Shown: one piece after another, positions 1 to 7,932 of the stretch
How the letters are laid out: each line of letters starts with the position of its first letter
Position numbering within the stretch: the first letter of the stretch is position 1
Origin: Streptomyces sp. KL109B
GTDB lineage: Bacteria > Actinomycetota > Actinomycetes > Streptomycetales > Streptomycetaceae
Reading direction: 5' to 3'
NCBI RefSeq assembly: GCF_030766935.1
Contig: NZ_JASERL010000002.1
Location: 682,001 to 746,000 of the forward strand
DNA: 64,000 nt
The notes under the pieces: generated by a model
What the model was told of the DNA's origin: nothing
The model's input: the letters and a program-made list of their open reading frames with translations, nothing else
Databases searched by the model: none
Translations under genes and position numbers: made by a program

Positions 1-321
1 GTCAGTGACATCTCCGTCACCAAGTCCGGCCGGGTGATGGTGAGTTCGGCCGCCGACTCCGGCGACGACGGCCCCTTCGCCTCGGCCGTGAGCGAGGCGG
101 GGCGGGTGGCGCTGAACGCGTCGGGCACGAAGGCGACGCTGCGGATCGGCACCCCGCCCCGTACCGCGACGAAGAAGTTCGACGGCCGCAAGATCGAGGG
201 CGTCGAGTGCCTGCCCGGCACCGGCACGGACGGCCCGGCGCTGCTCGGCACGGATGACGAGAACCTGGGCGGCTACGTCACGTTGGCTCGCGTATGCAGG
301 AGTCAACACGCGACGCGATGA
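1..321 (+). CDS. C-terminal fragment of an unrecognised protein (5' end outside window)
   Basis: The reading frame is open from the first base and stops at 321, so only the last 106 residues are visible. The segment has a serine/alanine/glycine-rich stretch, a short basic patch (PPRTATKKFDGRK) and a single pair of cysteines (VECLPG and ARVCRS). No family motif is recognisable and no function is assigned. It converges on the NCS2 permease gene, with a long palindrome between the two ends. A GTG at 34 could serve as an internal start, but codon bias is uniform back to base 1, which favours a truncated gene. Confidence 0.6.
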   Translation, partial: VSDISVTKSGRVMVSSAADSGDDGPFASAVSEAGRVALNASGTKATLRIGTPPRTATKKFDGRKIEGVECLPGTGTDGPALLGTDDENLGGYVTLARVCRSQHATR

Positions 322-390
322 GGGTCGACAGGACACAGAGGGCACCGTTGGCGAATTCGGGTCCTGGGCCAGGGGGACACGGCCCCTGCT

Positions 391-434
391 CGGAAAAGTG
401 TCGCAGTTATACGTACAACTGCGACACCTTTCCG
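391..434. terminator. Large inverted repeat between convergent genes
   Basis: The arms GTGTCGCAGTT (398-408) and AACTGCGACAC (417-427) pair perfectly. The centre TACGTA is itself palindromic, and beyond one mismatch the outer CGGAAA/TTTCCG arms extend the stem. It lies between convergent genes, so a bidirectional terminator is the simplest reading. The almost loop-free, moderate-GC symmetry also resembles a protein-binding site. Confidence 0.5.
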
Positions 435-503
435 CGCCCACACCTCCCCCACCGGGTTCGCCAACAGCGTCCGTAGGGCGACGCCGTCAACGGGCCGTGC
501 CGG

Positions 504-1976
504 TCAGTGCGCGCCCGCTGCCGAAGGCGTGCCGCGCTGTTCCGCGATGTCGCCGCCCGACTCCATCGGTGACGTGACGTCGTCGGCGTCGCGTCCCTTG
601 CCGATGTGGTTGAACAGCAGGTTGAGGACGACCGCCGCGACGCAGCCGGTGGAGATGCCCGAGTCCAGGATGATCTTCGCGTTCTCCGGGAACGCGTGGT
701 AGAAGTCCGGGACCGCGATCGGGATCAGGCCGACGGCGAGCGAGACGGCCACGATGAGGACGTTGTTGTCCTTGTCCATGTTGGCCTTGACCAGGGTCTG
801 GATGCCGCTGGCCGCGACCGAGCCGAAGAGTACGACGCCCGCGCCGCCGAGCACCGGGCGCGGCACGACGGCGATCAGCGAGGCCGCCATCGGGCACAGG
901 CCCATCAGGACGAGGAAGCCACCGCCGGCGGCGACGACGTACCGGCTGCGGATCTTCGTCATGGCGACGAGGCCGATGTTCTGGGCGAAGGCGCTGCACA
1001 TGAAGCCGTTGAACAGCGGGCTGACGGCGGTGCCGAGGGTGTCGGCGCGCAGGCCGGCCGCGATGGTCTTCTCGTCGGCCGGGCGGTCGACGATCTCACC
1101 GAGGGCGAGCATGTCGGCGGTCGACTCGGTCATCGAGACGACCATGACGACGCACAGCGAGACGATGGCCGCGCCGGCGAACTGCGGGGCTCCGAAGTGG
1201 AACGGGGTCGGGAAGCCGATGATGTCCGCTTCGCCGACCGGCGAGAAGTCCGTGGCGCCGAACGGGATCGCGATCAGCGTGCCGATCACCAGGCCGAGCA
1301 GTACGGCGATCTGCTTGACGAAGCCCGAGGTGAAGCGGCGGATGACCAGCACGATCACGAGAGTGACGCCGGCCAGCGCCAGGTTCTTCATCGAGCCGTA
1401 GTCCGGCGCCTTCGTGTCAGGACCTTGAGCCCAGCCGAACGCGACGGGCATCAGCGAGACACCGATGAGCGTGATGACCGTGCCGGTGACGACCGGTGGG
1501 AAGAACCGGACCAGCTTGGAGAAGAAGGGCGCGGCTATGAAGCCGAGCACACCCGCGACGATCACTGCTCCGAAGATGATCGGCAGCGCGTCGTCCTTGT
1601 CCTTCGTCGAGCCGACGACGGCGAGCATCGGGGCGACGCCCGCGAAGGTCACACCGTTGACGAACGGAAGCCGGGCGCCGATCTTCCAGATGCCGAGCGT
1701 CTGGAGGAAGGTCGCGAGTCCCGCCGTGAAGAGGCAGGCGCCGGTCAGGAACGTGAGGTCCTTCGGGCTGAGGCCGATCGCCGCGCCGACGATGAGCGGG
1801 GGCGCGACCACGCCCGCGTACATCGCGGCCACGTGCTGCAGGCCCGTAGTCGCCATCTTCAGTGGTGGCAACTTCTCGTCGACCGGGTGTTTGGTATGTC
1901 CCGCACTCGCTGCCGCGTCCACGGCCGGCTCGTCGGGGGTGTTGCCTTGCTTGGTGAACCTGGGCTTCGTCGCCAC
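504..1976 (-). CDS. NCS2 (NAT) family xanthine/urate:cation symporter
   Basis: The 490-residue polytopic membrane protein is predicted to import xanthine, urate or a related oxidised purine with a cation. It carries the nucleobase-ascorbate transporter signature QNxGxxxxTK as QNIGLVAMTK, in the family's usual position late in the protein. About 12-14 hydrophobic segments are visible after a hydrophilic N-terminus containing HPVDEKLPPL. It is a close paralogue of the permease at 3650-5077, and together they flank the 8-oxoguanine deaminase gene. The neighbouring urate oxidase operon suggests urate or xanthine as substrate; the exact purine cannot be read from sequence. A bulged hairpin at 2098-2141 separates it from the upstream deaminase gene, so it probably has its own promoter. 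Confidence 0.88.
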   Translation of the reverse strand: MATKPRFTKQGNTPDEPAVDAAASAGHTKHPVDEKLPPLKMATTGLQHVAAMYAGVVAPPLIVGAAIGLSPKDLTFLTGACLFTAGLATFLQTLGIWKIGARLPFVNGVTFAGVAPMLAVVGSTKDKDDALPIIFGAVIVAGVLGFIAAPFFSKLVRFFPPVVTGTVITLIGVSLMPVAFGWAQGPDTKAPDYGSMKNLALAGVTLVIVLVIRRFTSGFVKQIAVLLGLVIGTLIAIPFGATDFSPVGEADIIGFPTPFHFGAPQFAGAAIVSLCVVMVVSMTESTADMLALGEIVDRPADEKTIAAGLRADTLGTAVSPLFNGFMCSAFAQNIGLVAMTKIRSRYVVAAGGGFLVLMGLCPMAASLIAVVPRPVLGGAGVVLFGSVAASGIQTLVKANMDKDNNVLIVAVSLAVGLIPIAVPDFYHAFPENAKIILDSGISTGCVAAVVLNLLFNHIGKGRDADDVTSPMESGGDIAEQRGTPSAAGAH

Positions 1977-2097
1977 TGCGGCTCCTCCGGTTGTTTTCCA
2001 GCACCGGCAGGCCGCCGGCGCTTTTCGCTTCTGGGAGGTGGTGCAAGGTCGTGCTCTACGTACGCGTATTCAGTTGTTGTGCGCCCAGGTAGTGCTG

Positions 2098-2141
2098 GCC
2101 GCCCCGGGAACGTGAAGCTTTGGGCCACGTTCCGGGGCGGC
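2098..2141 (-). terminator. Hairpin downstream of the 8-oxoguanine deaminase gene
   Basis: GCCGCCCCGGGAACGTG (2098-2114) pairs with CACGTTCCGGGGCGGC (2126-2141), with one bulged G and an 11-nt loop. On the minus strand it follows the stop at 2221 and precedes the permease start at 1976. There is no U-run, as is common for Streptomyces terminators. Confidence 0.55.
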
Positions 2142-2220
2142 ACTCGGTCGAGCAGCCCGCTCGGCAGCTCGATCGAGTCCCCGGCCAGGGGCCGTCCCCC
2201 CTGACCGGAGTCTCAACAAC

Positions 2221-3606
2221 TCAGCTCTCGGCGGCGATCCGCGCGAGTCGCTGCGCCTCCTCCCGCGTGGAGCGGGCGATGGCGTCCTCGTCGACGTGCA
2301 GCAGGCGGCTGTCCTCGACCACCGGCTTGCCGTTCACGAGGGAGAGGGTGACCGGTGCGGCCGCGCCGAAGACGAGCGCGGTGACCGGATCGGCGATCGA
2401 CGCGTGGGCGAGGGTGTCCATCTTCCACAGCACCAGGTCGGCCAGCTTGCCGGCTTCGAGCGACCCGATCTGGGTGGCCCTGCCGAGGACTTGGGCTCCT
2501 CCGTACGTCCCGAGGCGCAGCGCCTGACGGGCGTTCAGGGCCGCCTCGCGGTGCGCGCCGAGGCGGTTGATGAGGAGGGCGTTGCGCAGTTCGGTGTGGA
2601 GTTCGCCCGACTCGTTGGAGGCGGTGCCGTCGACGCCGAGACCGACCGGCACTCCGGCGGCGAGCATGTCGGGTACGCGGGCGATCCCGGCCGCGAGGCG
2701 GGCGTTGGAGGACGGGCAGTGCGCGACGCCCGTCTTCGTACGGCCGAACGCGGCGATGTCGGAGTCGTTCATGTGGACGCTGTGCGCCATCCACACGTCC
2801 TCGCCGAGCCAGCCCGTCGACTCGAAGTAGTCGGTCGGGCCCATGCCGAACAGCTCGTGGCAGAACTTCTCCTCCTCGACGGTCTCGCTGCCGTGGGTGT
2901 GCAGCCGTACGCCGAGGCGGCGCGCCAACTCGGCGCCCTGCTTGAGGAGTTCCGTGGAGACGGAGAAGGGCGAGCAGGGGGCGACCGCCACCTGCGTCAT
3001 CGCGTCGAAGGAGGAGTCGTGGTGCTTGTTCACCGTCTCCTCGGTCGCGGCGAGCGCGCCTTCGAGGGTCTCGACGGCGAAGTCGGGCGGCAGTCCGCCG
3101 TCCTTCTCACTGCGGTCCATGGAGCCGCGCGCCAGGGTGAAGCGCACGCCCATCTCGGAGGCGGCCCGGATGATCGATCCGGACAGGTCACCGGAGCCCC
3201 GCGGGAACACGTAGTGGTGGTCCATGGCGGTGGTGACACCGCCGCGGGCCATCATCGCGAGGGAGCCCTGCGCCGCCGCGTACGTCATCTGCTCGTCGAT
3301 GCGCGCCCACGTCGGGTACAGCGCCACCAGCCAGTTGAACAGGTTGTGGTCCGTCGCCAGGCCACGGGTGATCCACTGGTAGAAGTGGTGGTGCGTGTTG
3401 ACGAGGCCGGGTGTGGCCAGGTGGCCGGTGCCGTCGATGCGGCGGACGACGTTGGCGAGGCCCTCGGGCGCGTTGCCCGCGCCGATGGACTCGATCCGGT
3501 TGTCCGCGACGACGATGTGGCCCGAGGCGTACTCGGTGTCGTGCGCGTCGACCGTCGCGATGGCGACGTTCTCGATGACGATGCGGTTTGCCGTGGCAGG
3601 TGCCAT
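2221..3606 (-). CDS. 8-oxoguanine deaminase (amidohydrolase superfamily)
   Basis: The 461-residue metal-dependent hydrolase should deaminate 8-oxoguanine to urate, and possibly guanine to xanthine, feeding the adjacent urate pathway. Visible motifs are the N-terminal metal ligands NTHHHFYQ (about residue 72), HTHGSE in the middle, a downstream histidine in MAHSVH, and the catalytic aspartate in VGLGVDGTASNES. The HHHFYQ...LFNWLVALYP signature resembles the Pseudomonas 8-oxoguanine deaminase group more than classical guanine deaminases. The ATG start has GGAAG a few bases upstream. It lies 43 bp downstream of a purine permease gene (3650-5077) on the same strand and is probably cotranscribed with it. 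Hydroxyatrazine-type amidohydrolases are the main alternative. Confidence 0.85.
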   Translation of the reverse strand: MAPATANRIVIENVAIATVDAHDTEYASGHIVVADNRIESIGAGNAPEGLANVVRRIDGTGHLATPGLVNTHHHFYQWITRGLATDHNLFNWLVALYPTWARIDEQMTYAAAQGSLAMMARGGVTTAMDHHYVFPRGSGDLSGSIIRAASEMGVRFTLARGSMDRSEKDGGLPPDFAVETLEGALAATEETVNKHHDSSFDAMTQVAVAPCSPFSVSTELLKQGAELARRLGVRLHTHGSETVEEEKFCHELFGMGPTDYFESTGWLGEDVWMAHSVHMNDSDIAAFGRTKTGVAHCPSSNARLAAGIARVPDMLAAGVPVGLGVDGTASNESGELHTELRNALLINRLGAHREAALNARQALRLGTYGGAQVLGRATQIGSLEAGKLADLVLWKMDTLAHASIADPVTALVFGAAAPVTLSLVNGKPVVEDSRLLHVDEDAIARSTREEAQRLARIAAES

Positions 3607-3649
3607 GGTGCTTCCTTCAGTCGTGGTGACGTGTGGGCACGGCAGGACC

Positions 3650-5077
3650 CTAGGAAGATTTGAGTGCCGCGGTGGCGCTGGCGCTGCCGCGGGTGCCGAG
3701 ATGGTGGAAGAACAGGTTGAGCGTGACGGCGACGAGCGCGCCGGCGCTGATGCCGGAACCGAGCACGGTCTGTGCCCAGGCCGGGAAGTCGGCGTAGAAG
3801 GTGGGCGCGGCGAGCGGGATGATGCCCGCGCCGAGCGAGACAGCCACCAGGATGATGTTGGAGCTGTCGTCGAGGCCCGCCTCGGAGAGCGTACGGATGC
3901 CGCTGACGGCGATCGAGCCGAACAGCACGATGCCCGCGCCGCCCAGGACCGGCATGGGGACCAGGGAGACGACCGCGCCGAGCATCGGGAAGATGCCGAG
4001 GATCAGCAGGGTGCCGCCCGCGACGGCGACGACGTACCGGCTGCGTACCTTGGTGAGCGAGACGACGCCGACGTTCTGCGCGAACGCGGAGGTCGGGAAG
4101 CCGCCGAAGATCGGTCCGACGAAGGTGGCGATGCCGTCGGTGCGCAGGCCCTTGGTGATGGTCTTCCCGTTGGTCTCGCGGTCGCAGATCTCGCCGATGG
4201 CGAGCATGCCGGCGCTGGACTCGGTCATCAGGACGAGCATGACGAGGCAGAGCGAGATGATGGCGGCGGGCTGGAACTCGGGGGCGCCGAAGGCGAACGG
4301 CGTCGGGAGCGCGGCCACGGGCGCCGACTTCAACGAGGAGAAGTCCGCCATGCCGAACGGGATCGCGGCGAGCGTGCCGATCAACAGGCCGAAGAGCAGC
4401 GCGACTTGCTTGACGAAGCCCTTGCCGAAGCGCTGGATCAGGAGGATGACGACGAGGGTGAACGCGGCGAGGGCGAGGTAGCGCATGTCGCCGTAGTCGG
4501 AGGCGGTCTTGTCGCCGCCCTGCGCCCAGCCGACGGGCACGGGCATCAGGGTCACACCGATGAGGGTGATGACGACGCCGGTGACGAGCGGCGGGAAGAA
4601 TCTCAGCAGGCGGCCGAAGAACGGGCCGATGGCGAGACAGAAGACGCCGGCCACCATGACCGCCCCGTAGATGGCGGGGAGTTGGTCGCCTTTGGCGTTG
4701 GTCTCGGCGATGGCGAGCATCGGCGCGATGCCCGCGGAGGACGCGGCGTTGACGAAGGGCAGCCGGTTGCCGACGAAGCCCTTGACGCCGAGCGTCTGGA
4801 GCAGGGTGGCCACGCCCGCGATGAGCAGCGACGCGGCGATCAGCCGGGTCTGGCCCGCGGTGTCGAGGTGGACGGCCTGGCCGATGATGAGCGGCGGAGT
4901 GACGACGCCGGCGTACATGGCGGCGATGTGCTGGAGTGCGGCGGGGACGAGCCGCGACGGGTGGAGCTTTTCGTCCACCGGGTGCACCTGCGAATCGGTG
5001 GTCTCCGATTCGGCGCTCTCCGATGGGGTGGAACACGGGCCCTCGGCTTCAGCCGGCCCCTTTGCTGGCACTGCCAT
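3650..5077 (-). CDS. NCS2 (NAT) family xanthine/urate permease
   Basis: This is a 475-residue polytopic nucleobase:cation symporter. The NAT signature is present as QNVGVVSLTK, followed by VRSRYVVAVAGG as in the paralogue at 504-1976. The N-terminal 35 residues are hydrophilic and acidic (ESAESETTDS) before the shared HPVDEKLHPSR motif. It is separated from the 8-oxoguanine deaminase gene by 43 bp and probably forms a transport-plus-deamination operon with it. A strong hairpin at 5103-5139 isolates it from the urate oxidase gene upstream. Substrate specificity within xanthine, urate and 8-oxoguanine is an inference from context only. Confidence 0.87.
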   Translation of the reverse strand: MAVPAKGPAEAEGPCSTPSESAESETTDSQVHPVDEKLHPSRLVPAALQHIAAMYAGVVTPPLIIGQAVHLDTAGQTRLIAASLLIAGVATLLQTLGVKGFVGNRLPFVNAASSAGIAPMLAIAETNAKGDQLPAIYGAVMVAGVFCLAIGPFFGRLLRFFPPLVTGVVITLIGVTLMPVPVGWAQGGDKTASDYGDMRYLALAAFTLVVILLIQRFGKGFVKQVALLFGLLIGTLAAIPFGMADFSSLKSAPVAALPTPFAFGAPEFQPAAIISLCLVMLVLMTESSAGMLAIGEICDRETNGKTITKGLRTDGIATFVGPIFGGFPTSAFAQNVGVVSLTKVRSRYVVAVAGGTLLILGIFPMLGAVVSLVPMPVLGGAGIVLFGSIAVSGIRTLSEAGLDDSSNIILVAVSLGAGIIPLAAPTFYADFPAWAQTVLGSGISAGALVAVTLNLFFHHLGTRGSASATAALKSS

Positions 5078-5102
5078 TGCTTTATGTTCCCTCCGGGTGC
5101 AG

Positions 5103-5139
5103 GCGCGCCCCCGTCGACTGCGGGTGGACGGGGGCGCGC
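5103..5139 (-). terminator. Terminator hairpin of the urate oxidase operon
   Basis: GCGCGCCCCCGTC (5103-5115) pairs perfectly over 13 bp with GACGGGGGCGCGC (5127-5139) around an 11-nt loop. It lies 26 bp beyond the urate oxidase stop codon and upstream of the permease start, so it should separate the two transcription units. Confidence 0.75.
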
Positions 5140-5164
5140 TGCCGCGTCAACTACGCCTTTGGCG

Positions 5165-6100
5165 TCAGAGGTTGGTCATGTCGACCGGGATGCGCTGGTC
5201 CGCGCCGTCCCGCAGGATGGTGGCCTCGATCAGGCCGTAGGGGCGGTCGGCCGCCCAGTACACCGCGCCGTCCTTCGCCTCGTTCTCCAGGCCGAACTTC
5301 GACAGGTCCTGCCGGAAGTGGTGCTTGTTCGGCGCGGAGAAGCGGATCTCGTCGATCTCGCTGCGGTTGTTGATGACGCGCGAACCCATCTGGAAGAGGG
5401 TCTGCTGCAGCGACAGCGAGTACGTCTCGACGAAGGCCTGGAGGATGTGCTTCTTCGACTGCTCGTACGACTTGTTCCAGTTGGGCGTGCGCTCGTCGTT
5501 CTCGCCCGTCCAGCTGTGCCGCCACCACGTCGAAAGAGACGTGGCGAGGATGCGGTCGTAGTCCTCCTGGAGCGTCGTGTACTTGTCCTTGATGTAGCCC
5601 CAGAACTCGGAGTTCGTGGTGTTCATCACGGTCAAGTCCTTGAGCCCGGACAGGACTTCGAACTTCTCGCCGTCATAGGTGACCTGAACGAGGCGCGTCT
5701 CCTGGCCCTTGCGGACGAAGGAGTGCTTGACCTCGTCGGCCCCGATGAACTTGGAGCCCGCGTCCGAGCCGGCGATCCGCTCCCAGGAGTACTCCTCGAT
5801 GCGGATGCGCGCCCGGTGGATGGACGGCTGGCTGTCGACGAAGTGCCGGGCGAGCTCGATGCCGTAGCCCTCCGCGGACTCGATGCCGTGCTCCTTGGCG
5901 AACGCGAAGCAGGTGTTCTTCGTCGTGTCCGTCGGCAGGCAGTTGGCGTTCGACCCGGTGAGGTGGACGTCGTCGAGGTCACCGCTGAGGGCGACCGAGA
6001 CGTTCAGGTCCTTGATGTGGTGGGTGTCGCCGTCCCGCGTGATCTTTACGACTCGGTTCTCGGCCTTGCCGTACTGGTTGGATCCCAGAATCGTGGGCAT
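5165..6100 (-). CDS. pucL: Urate oxidase (uricase)
   Basis: The 311-residue cofactor-independent enzyme oxidises urate with O2 to 5-hydroxyisourate and releases H2O2. It starts MPTILGSNQYGKAENRVVKI, where the conserved lysine of the YGKA-x-VR motif belongs to the active-site network. Further family motifs are HFVDSQPSIHRARIRIEEYSWERI, KHSFVRKG and GLKDLTVMNTTNSEFWGYIKDKYTTL, and the tunnelling-fold repeat recurs in the second half with FSAPNKHHF. Length is normal for the family. It is the last gene of the OHCU decarboxylase - HIU hydrolase - uricase operon (5 bp from its neighbour), which converts urate to allantoin. The peroxide it makes is a plausible reason why the catalase gene shares its operator. 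Confidence 0.96.
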   Translation of the reverse strand: MPTILGSNQYGKAENRVVKITRDGDTHHIKDLNVSVALSGDLDDVHLTGSNANCLPTDTTKNTCFAFAKEHGIESAEGYGIELARHFVDSQPSIHRARIRIEEYSWERIAGSDAGSKFIGADEVKHSFVRKGQETRLVQVTYDGEKFEVLSGLKDLTVMNTTNSEFWGYIKDKYTTLQEDYDRILATSLSTWWRHSWTGENDERTPNWNKSYEQSKKHILQAFVETYSLSLQQTLFQMGSRVINNRSEIDEIRFSAPNKHHFRQDLSKFGLENEAKDGAVYWAADRPYGLIEATILRDGADQRIPVDMTNL

Positions 6101-6105
6101 GTCTG

Positions 6106-6525
6106 CTAGCTCCCTCGGTAAACGGAGTAGCCGAACGGGTTGAGCAGCAGCGGCACGTGGTAGTGCTCGCCCGGCTTGACGGCGAACGTGATCGCCACCT
6201 CCGGGAAGAACGCTCCGGTCGTGTCGCTGTCCCGATTCGCGGGGGCGTCCTGCTGCGCATCGGCTTGCTGGATCCGCGCGTTGGCGGACTTCTTGTCGAA
6301 GTACGCCTCGGTCTCGAAGTCGAGGCGTACGTGGGTGGTGCCCTCCGGCAGCGCCGGCAGGTCCTTGCAGCGCCCGTCCGCGTCGGTGGCGCTGCCGCCG
6401 AGCGCCTGCCACTCGGCGGCCGAACCGGCGCGTGCCGCAAGGGAGATGGCGACGCCCTCGGCGGGGCGTCCGATGCTGGTGTCCAGAATGTGCGTGGACA
6501 CCGATGCGGTGGTCTCGGTGCTCAT
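6106..6525 (-). CDS. uraH: 5-hydroxyisourate hydrolase (transthyretin-like)
   Basis: The 139-residue enzyme hydrolyses 5-hydroxyisourate to OHCU, the second step from urate to allantoin. The family hallmarks are all present: N-terminal VSTHILDTSIGRPAEGV with the active-site histidine, TDADGRC with the arginine, GEHYHVPLLLNPFGYSVY with the second histidine, and the C-terminal tetrapeptide YRGS that separates true HIU hydrolases from vertebrate transthyretin. A hydrophilic loop of about 20 residues (KKSANARIQQADAQQDAPANR), longer than in many homologues, sits before the last strands. It is flanked by OHCU decarboxylase (20 bp upstream) and urate oxidase (5 bp downstream) in one operon. Confidence 0.96.
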   Translation of the reverse strand: MSTETTASVSTHILDTSIGRPAEGVAISLAARAGSAAEWQALGGSATDADGRCKDLPALPEGTTHVRLDFETEAYFDKKSANARIQQADAQQDAPANRDSDTTGAFFPEVAITFAVKPGEHYHVPLLLNPFGYSVYRGS

Positions 6526-6545
6526 CAGGCGTTCGTTTCCTGTTC

Positions 6546-7052
6546 TTACGGCGCTTCTACGATGCGGGTGAGGCGGATGCGGTTGATCTTGCCGAGTTCG
6601 GTGCGGACGATCTCCCGCTCCTGCTCGGCGGTGTGGCCGATCCGGTCCTTGAGCGCATCGAGCATCTGCTCCCCGGTGGCGCCGGTGGCGCAGATGAGGA
6701 AGACGTGGCCGAACTTGTCCTGGTAGGCCAGGTTGAGTTCGAGCATCTCCTTCTTGAGTTCCTCGGAGGCGCCCGACATGCCGCGCTGTTCGCGCGACGA
6801 CGTCGGGTCGCCGGGCTTCGGGCGGCCGATCGGCGGGTGCCCCGCCATCGCCTCCGCGAGGTCGTCCGCGGTCAGCTCCGCCATGGCGTCGTCACTGGCG
6901 GTGAAGAGGGACTCTGCTGAGGTGAAGGGGCGCTGGGCGAGGAGCTTGCTCCCCCACGCCGATGAAGCACACACCTCGTGGAGCTCGGCCTGGGCCGCGC
7001 TCTCGTCCGAGGCGTTGAACCGGGTCAGACCCGGCGTCGAACCTGAAGTCAC
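6546..7052 (-). CDS. uraD: OHCU decarboxylase
   Basis: The 168-residue 2-oxo-4-hydroxy-4-carboxy-5-ureidoimidazoline decarboxylase produces S-allantoin, the last urate-pathway step. Conserved motifs are SSAWGSKLLAQRPF, AGHPPIGRP with the catalytic histidine, the conserved Glu of MLELNLAYQDKFGHVFLICATG, and ELGKINRIRLTRI. The GTG at 7052 is chosen because GGAGG sits 6 nt upstream and the frame further up lacks family similarity. It is the first gene of the operon. A promoter-like TTGACG with a TAGCTA about 18 nt on lies upstream, and the TTGACG is embedded in the palindrome at 7114-7132 that recurs at the catalase gene. Confidence 0.94.
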   Translation of the reverse strand: MTSGSTPGLTRFNASDESAAQAELHEVCASSAWGSKLLAQRPFTSAESLFTASDDAMAELTADDLAEAMAGHPPIGRPKPGDPTSSREQRGMSGASEELKKEMLELNLAYQDKFGHVFLICATGATGEQMLDALKDRIGHTAEQEREIVRTELGKINRIRLTRIVEAP

Positions 7053-7113
7053 GGGGTGCCTCCGTGGCCTTGTGCTGGACGGGCTGCAGATAGCTAACGC
7101 CCCCGGAAACACC

Positions 7114-7132
7114 ACGTCAACAGTTTGTTGAA
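7114..7132 (-). promoter_or_regulatory. Palindromic operator overlapping the urate-operon -35 box
   Basis: Read on the minus strand the site is TTCAACAAACTGTTGACGT, with the perfect inverted repeat TCAACA-AAC-TGTTGA inside. The identical 19-mer occurs at 14792-14810 before the catalase gene. Its TTGACG can serve as the -35 element, with TAGCTA 18 nt downstream at 7091-7096, so a bound protein would block RNA polymerase. The regulator is not identified. Confidence 0.75.
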
Positions 7133-7150
7133 AACTCGGAGTTACAAAAA

Positions 7151-7177
7151 ACCGCCGTCCGGATATCGGACGGCGGT
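7151..7177 (-). terminator. Rho-independent terminator after the HTH gene
   Basis: ACCGCCGTCCG (7151-7161) and CGGACGGCGGT (7167-7177) form an 11-bp stem with a GATAT loop. On the minus strand it is followed by a run of six T (7145-7150), a classical intrinsic terminator. It ends the unit containing the genes at 7225-7883. Confidence 0.88.
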
Positions 7178-7224
7178 GCGGAGACGTGTTCCGGAGGCTG
7201 CTCCAGAGGCTGAGACGTCCCAGG

Positions 7225-7614
7225 TCAGGAGGTCTTGTCCCTGTTGAGGTAGTTGTAGACGGTGAAGCGGGATACGCCAAGGGCTCCGGCCACGGTCTCC
7301 ACACCGTGCCGCACGGAGAACGCGCCCCGTGCCTCCAGAAGCCGTACGACCTCCTGCTTCTGCTTGCGGTCGAGCGCGGACAGCGGCTGCCCCTTGGTGC
7401 GCTCCATCGCGGCCAGGATGTGGTCGAGCGAGTCCGCCAACTGGGGCAGTCGCACGGCCACGACATCGGCCCCCTGCCACGCCAGGACGACGTCGTCGGG
7501 GCTCGCGCCCGCGGGCGGCACCATCTCCCCGCCCATGGCGTCGACCAGCGGCTTCACCGCTGTGATGAAGGCGTCACCCGTGGTGTCCCCGGTGGCGTCC
7601 CCGGTGTCGTTCAC
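7225..7614 (-). CDS. Small HTH regulator (YheO/DauR-type C-terminal helix-turn-helix)
   Basis: The 129-residue protein has an N-terminal region without a clear fold and a C-terminal domain of about 60 residues (PLSALDRKQKQEVVRLLEARGAF then VETVAGALGVSRFTVYNYL) that matches the HTH_22 helix-turn-helix of YheO-like regulators. Those proteins usually carry an N-terminal PAS-like sensor; the segment here (about residues 15-60, GEMVPPAGASPDDVVLAWQGADVVAVRLPQ) could be a shortened one. The start overlaps the stop of the upstream gene by 4 nt (ATGA). The first residues contain a TGDATGDTTGD repeat. Its position beside the urate operon makes it a candidate regulator of purine genes, but no binding evidence is visible. 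Confidence 0.72.
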   Translation of the reverse strand: MNDTGDATGDTTGDAFITAVKPLVDAMGGEMVPPAGASPDDVVLAWQGADVVAVRLPQLADSLDHILAAMERTKGQPLSALDRKQKQEVVRLLEARGAFSVRHGVETVAGALGVSRFTVYNYLNRDKTS

Positions 7615-7883
7615 GCGTCGTCACCCTTCCCCGTCACCGTCGCGTCGCCCACCACGTTGACCTGCAACGAAATCCGTGTCGCGCCGCTCGCGAGACTGCG
7701 GCGCAGCAGGGCGTCGACCGCGGTGAGGACCTCGTCCGCGCCACCCTCCGCCGTATTGCCGAACGGCCCCACGTCGACCTCGTCGAGATCCGCCGCCTCG
7801 ATGACCCGGCGGGCCGCGAGCGCGTGCTCGGGCGCCTCCTCCAGGTCGAACGGCTCCGTCGTGAACTCCACTCTCAATCGCAC
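7611..7883 (-). CDS. Small DUF77/thiamine-binding-like protein
   Basis: This 90-residue protein starts at GTG. The pattern of a strand, an amphipathic helix (EHALAARRVIEAADLDEVDVGPFGNTAEG), a second helix (DEVLTAVDALLRRSLASGATR) and a final strand (ISLQVNVV) resembles the ferredoxin-like MTH1187/YkoF family, in which some members bind thiamine. The GxxGNTAEG segment corresponds to the family's MGTxxEG turn. It is translationally coupled to the HTH gene, so the two products may act together, for example as sensor and regulator; that is inference. There are no membrane segments or cysteines. Confidence 0.6.
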   Translation of the reverse strand: MRLRVEFTTEPFDLEEAPEHALAARRVIEAADLDEVDVGPFGNTAEGGADEVLTAVDALLRRSLASGATRISLQVNVVGDATVTGKGDDA

Positions 7884-7932
7884 GCGTTCAACCTAACGTG
7901 TGCGCGGCGATTACCGGGAGCCACCGTGACGA

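Noticed and set aside
606..2204. Long antisense frames opposite the permeases and many other genes
   Set aside because: Arg/Ala/Asp-rich translations typical of mirror frames in high-GC DNA, without motifs or ribosome sites.
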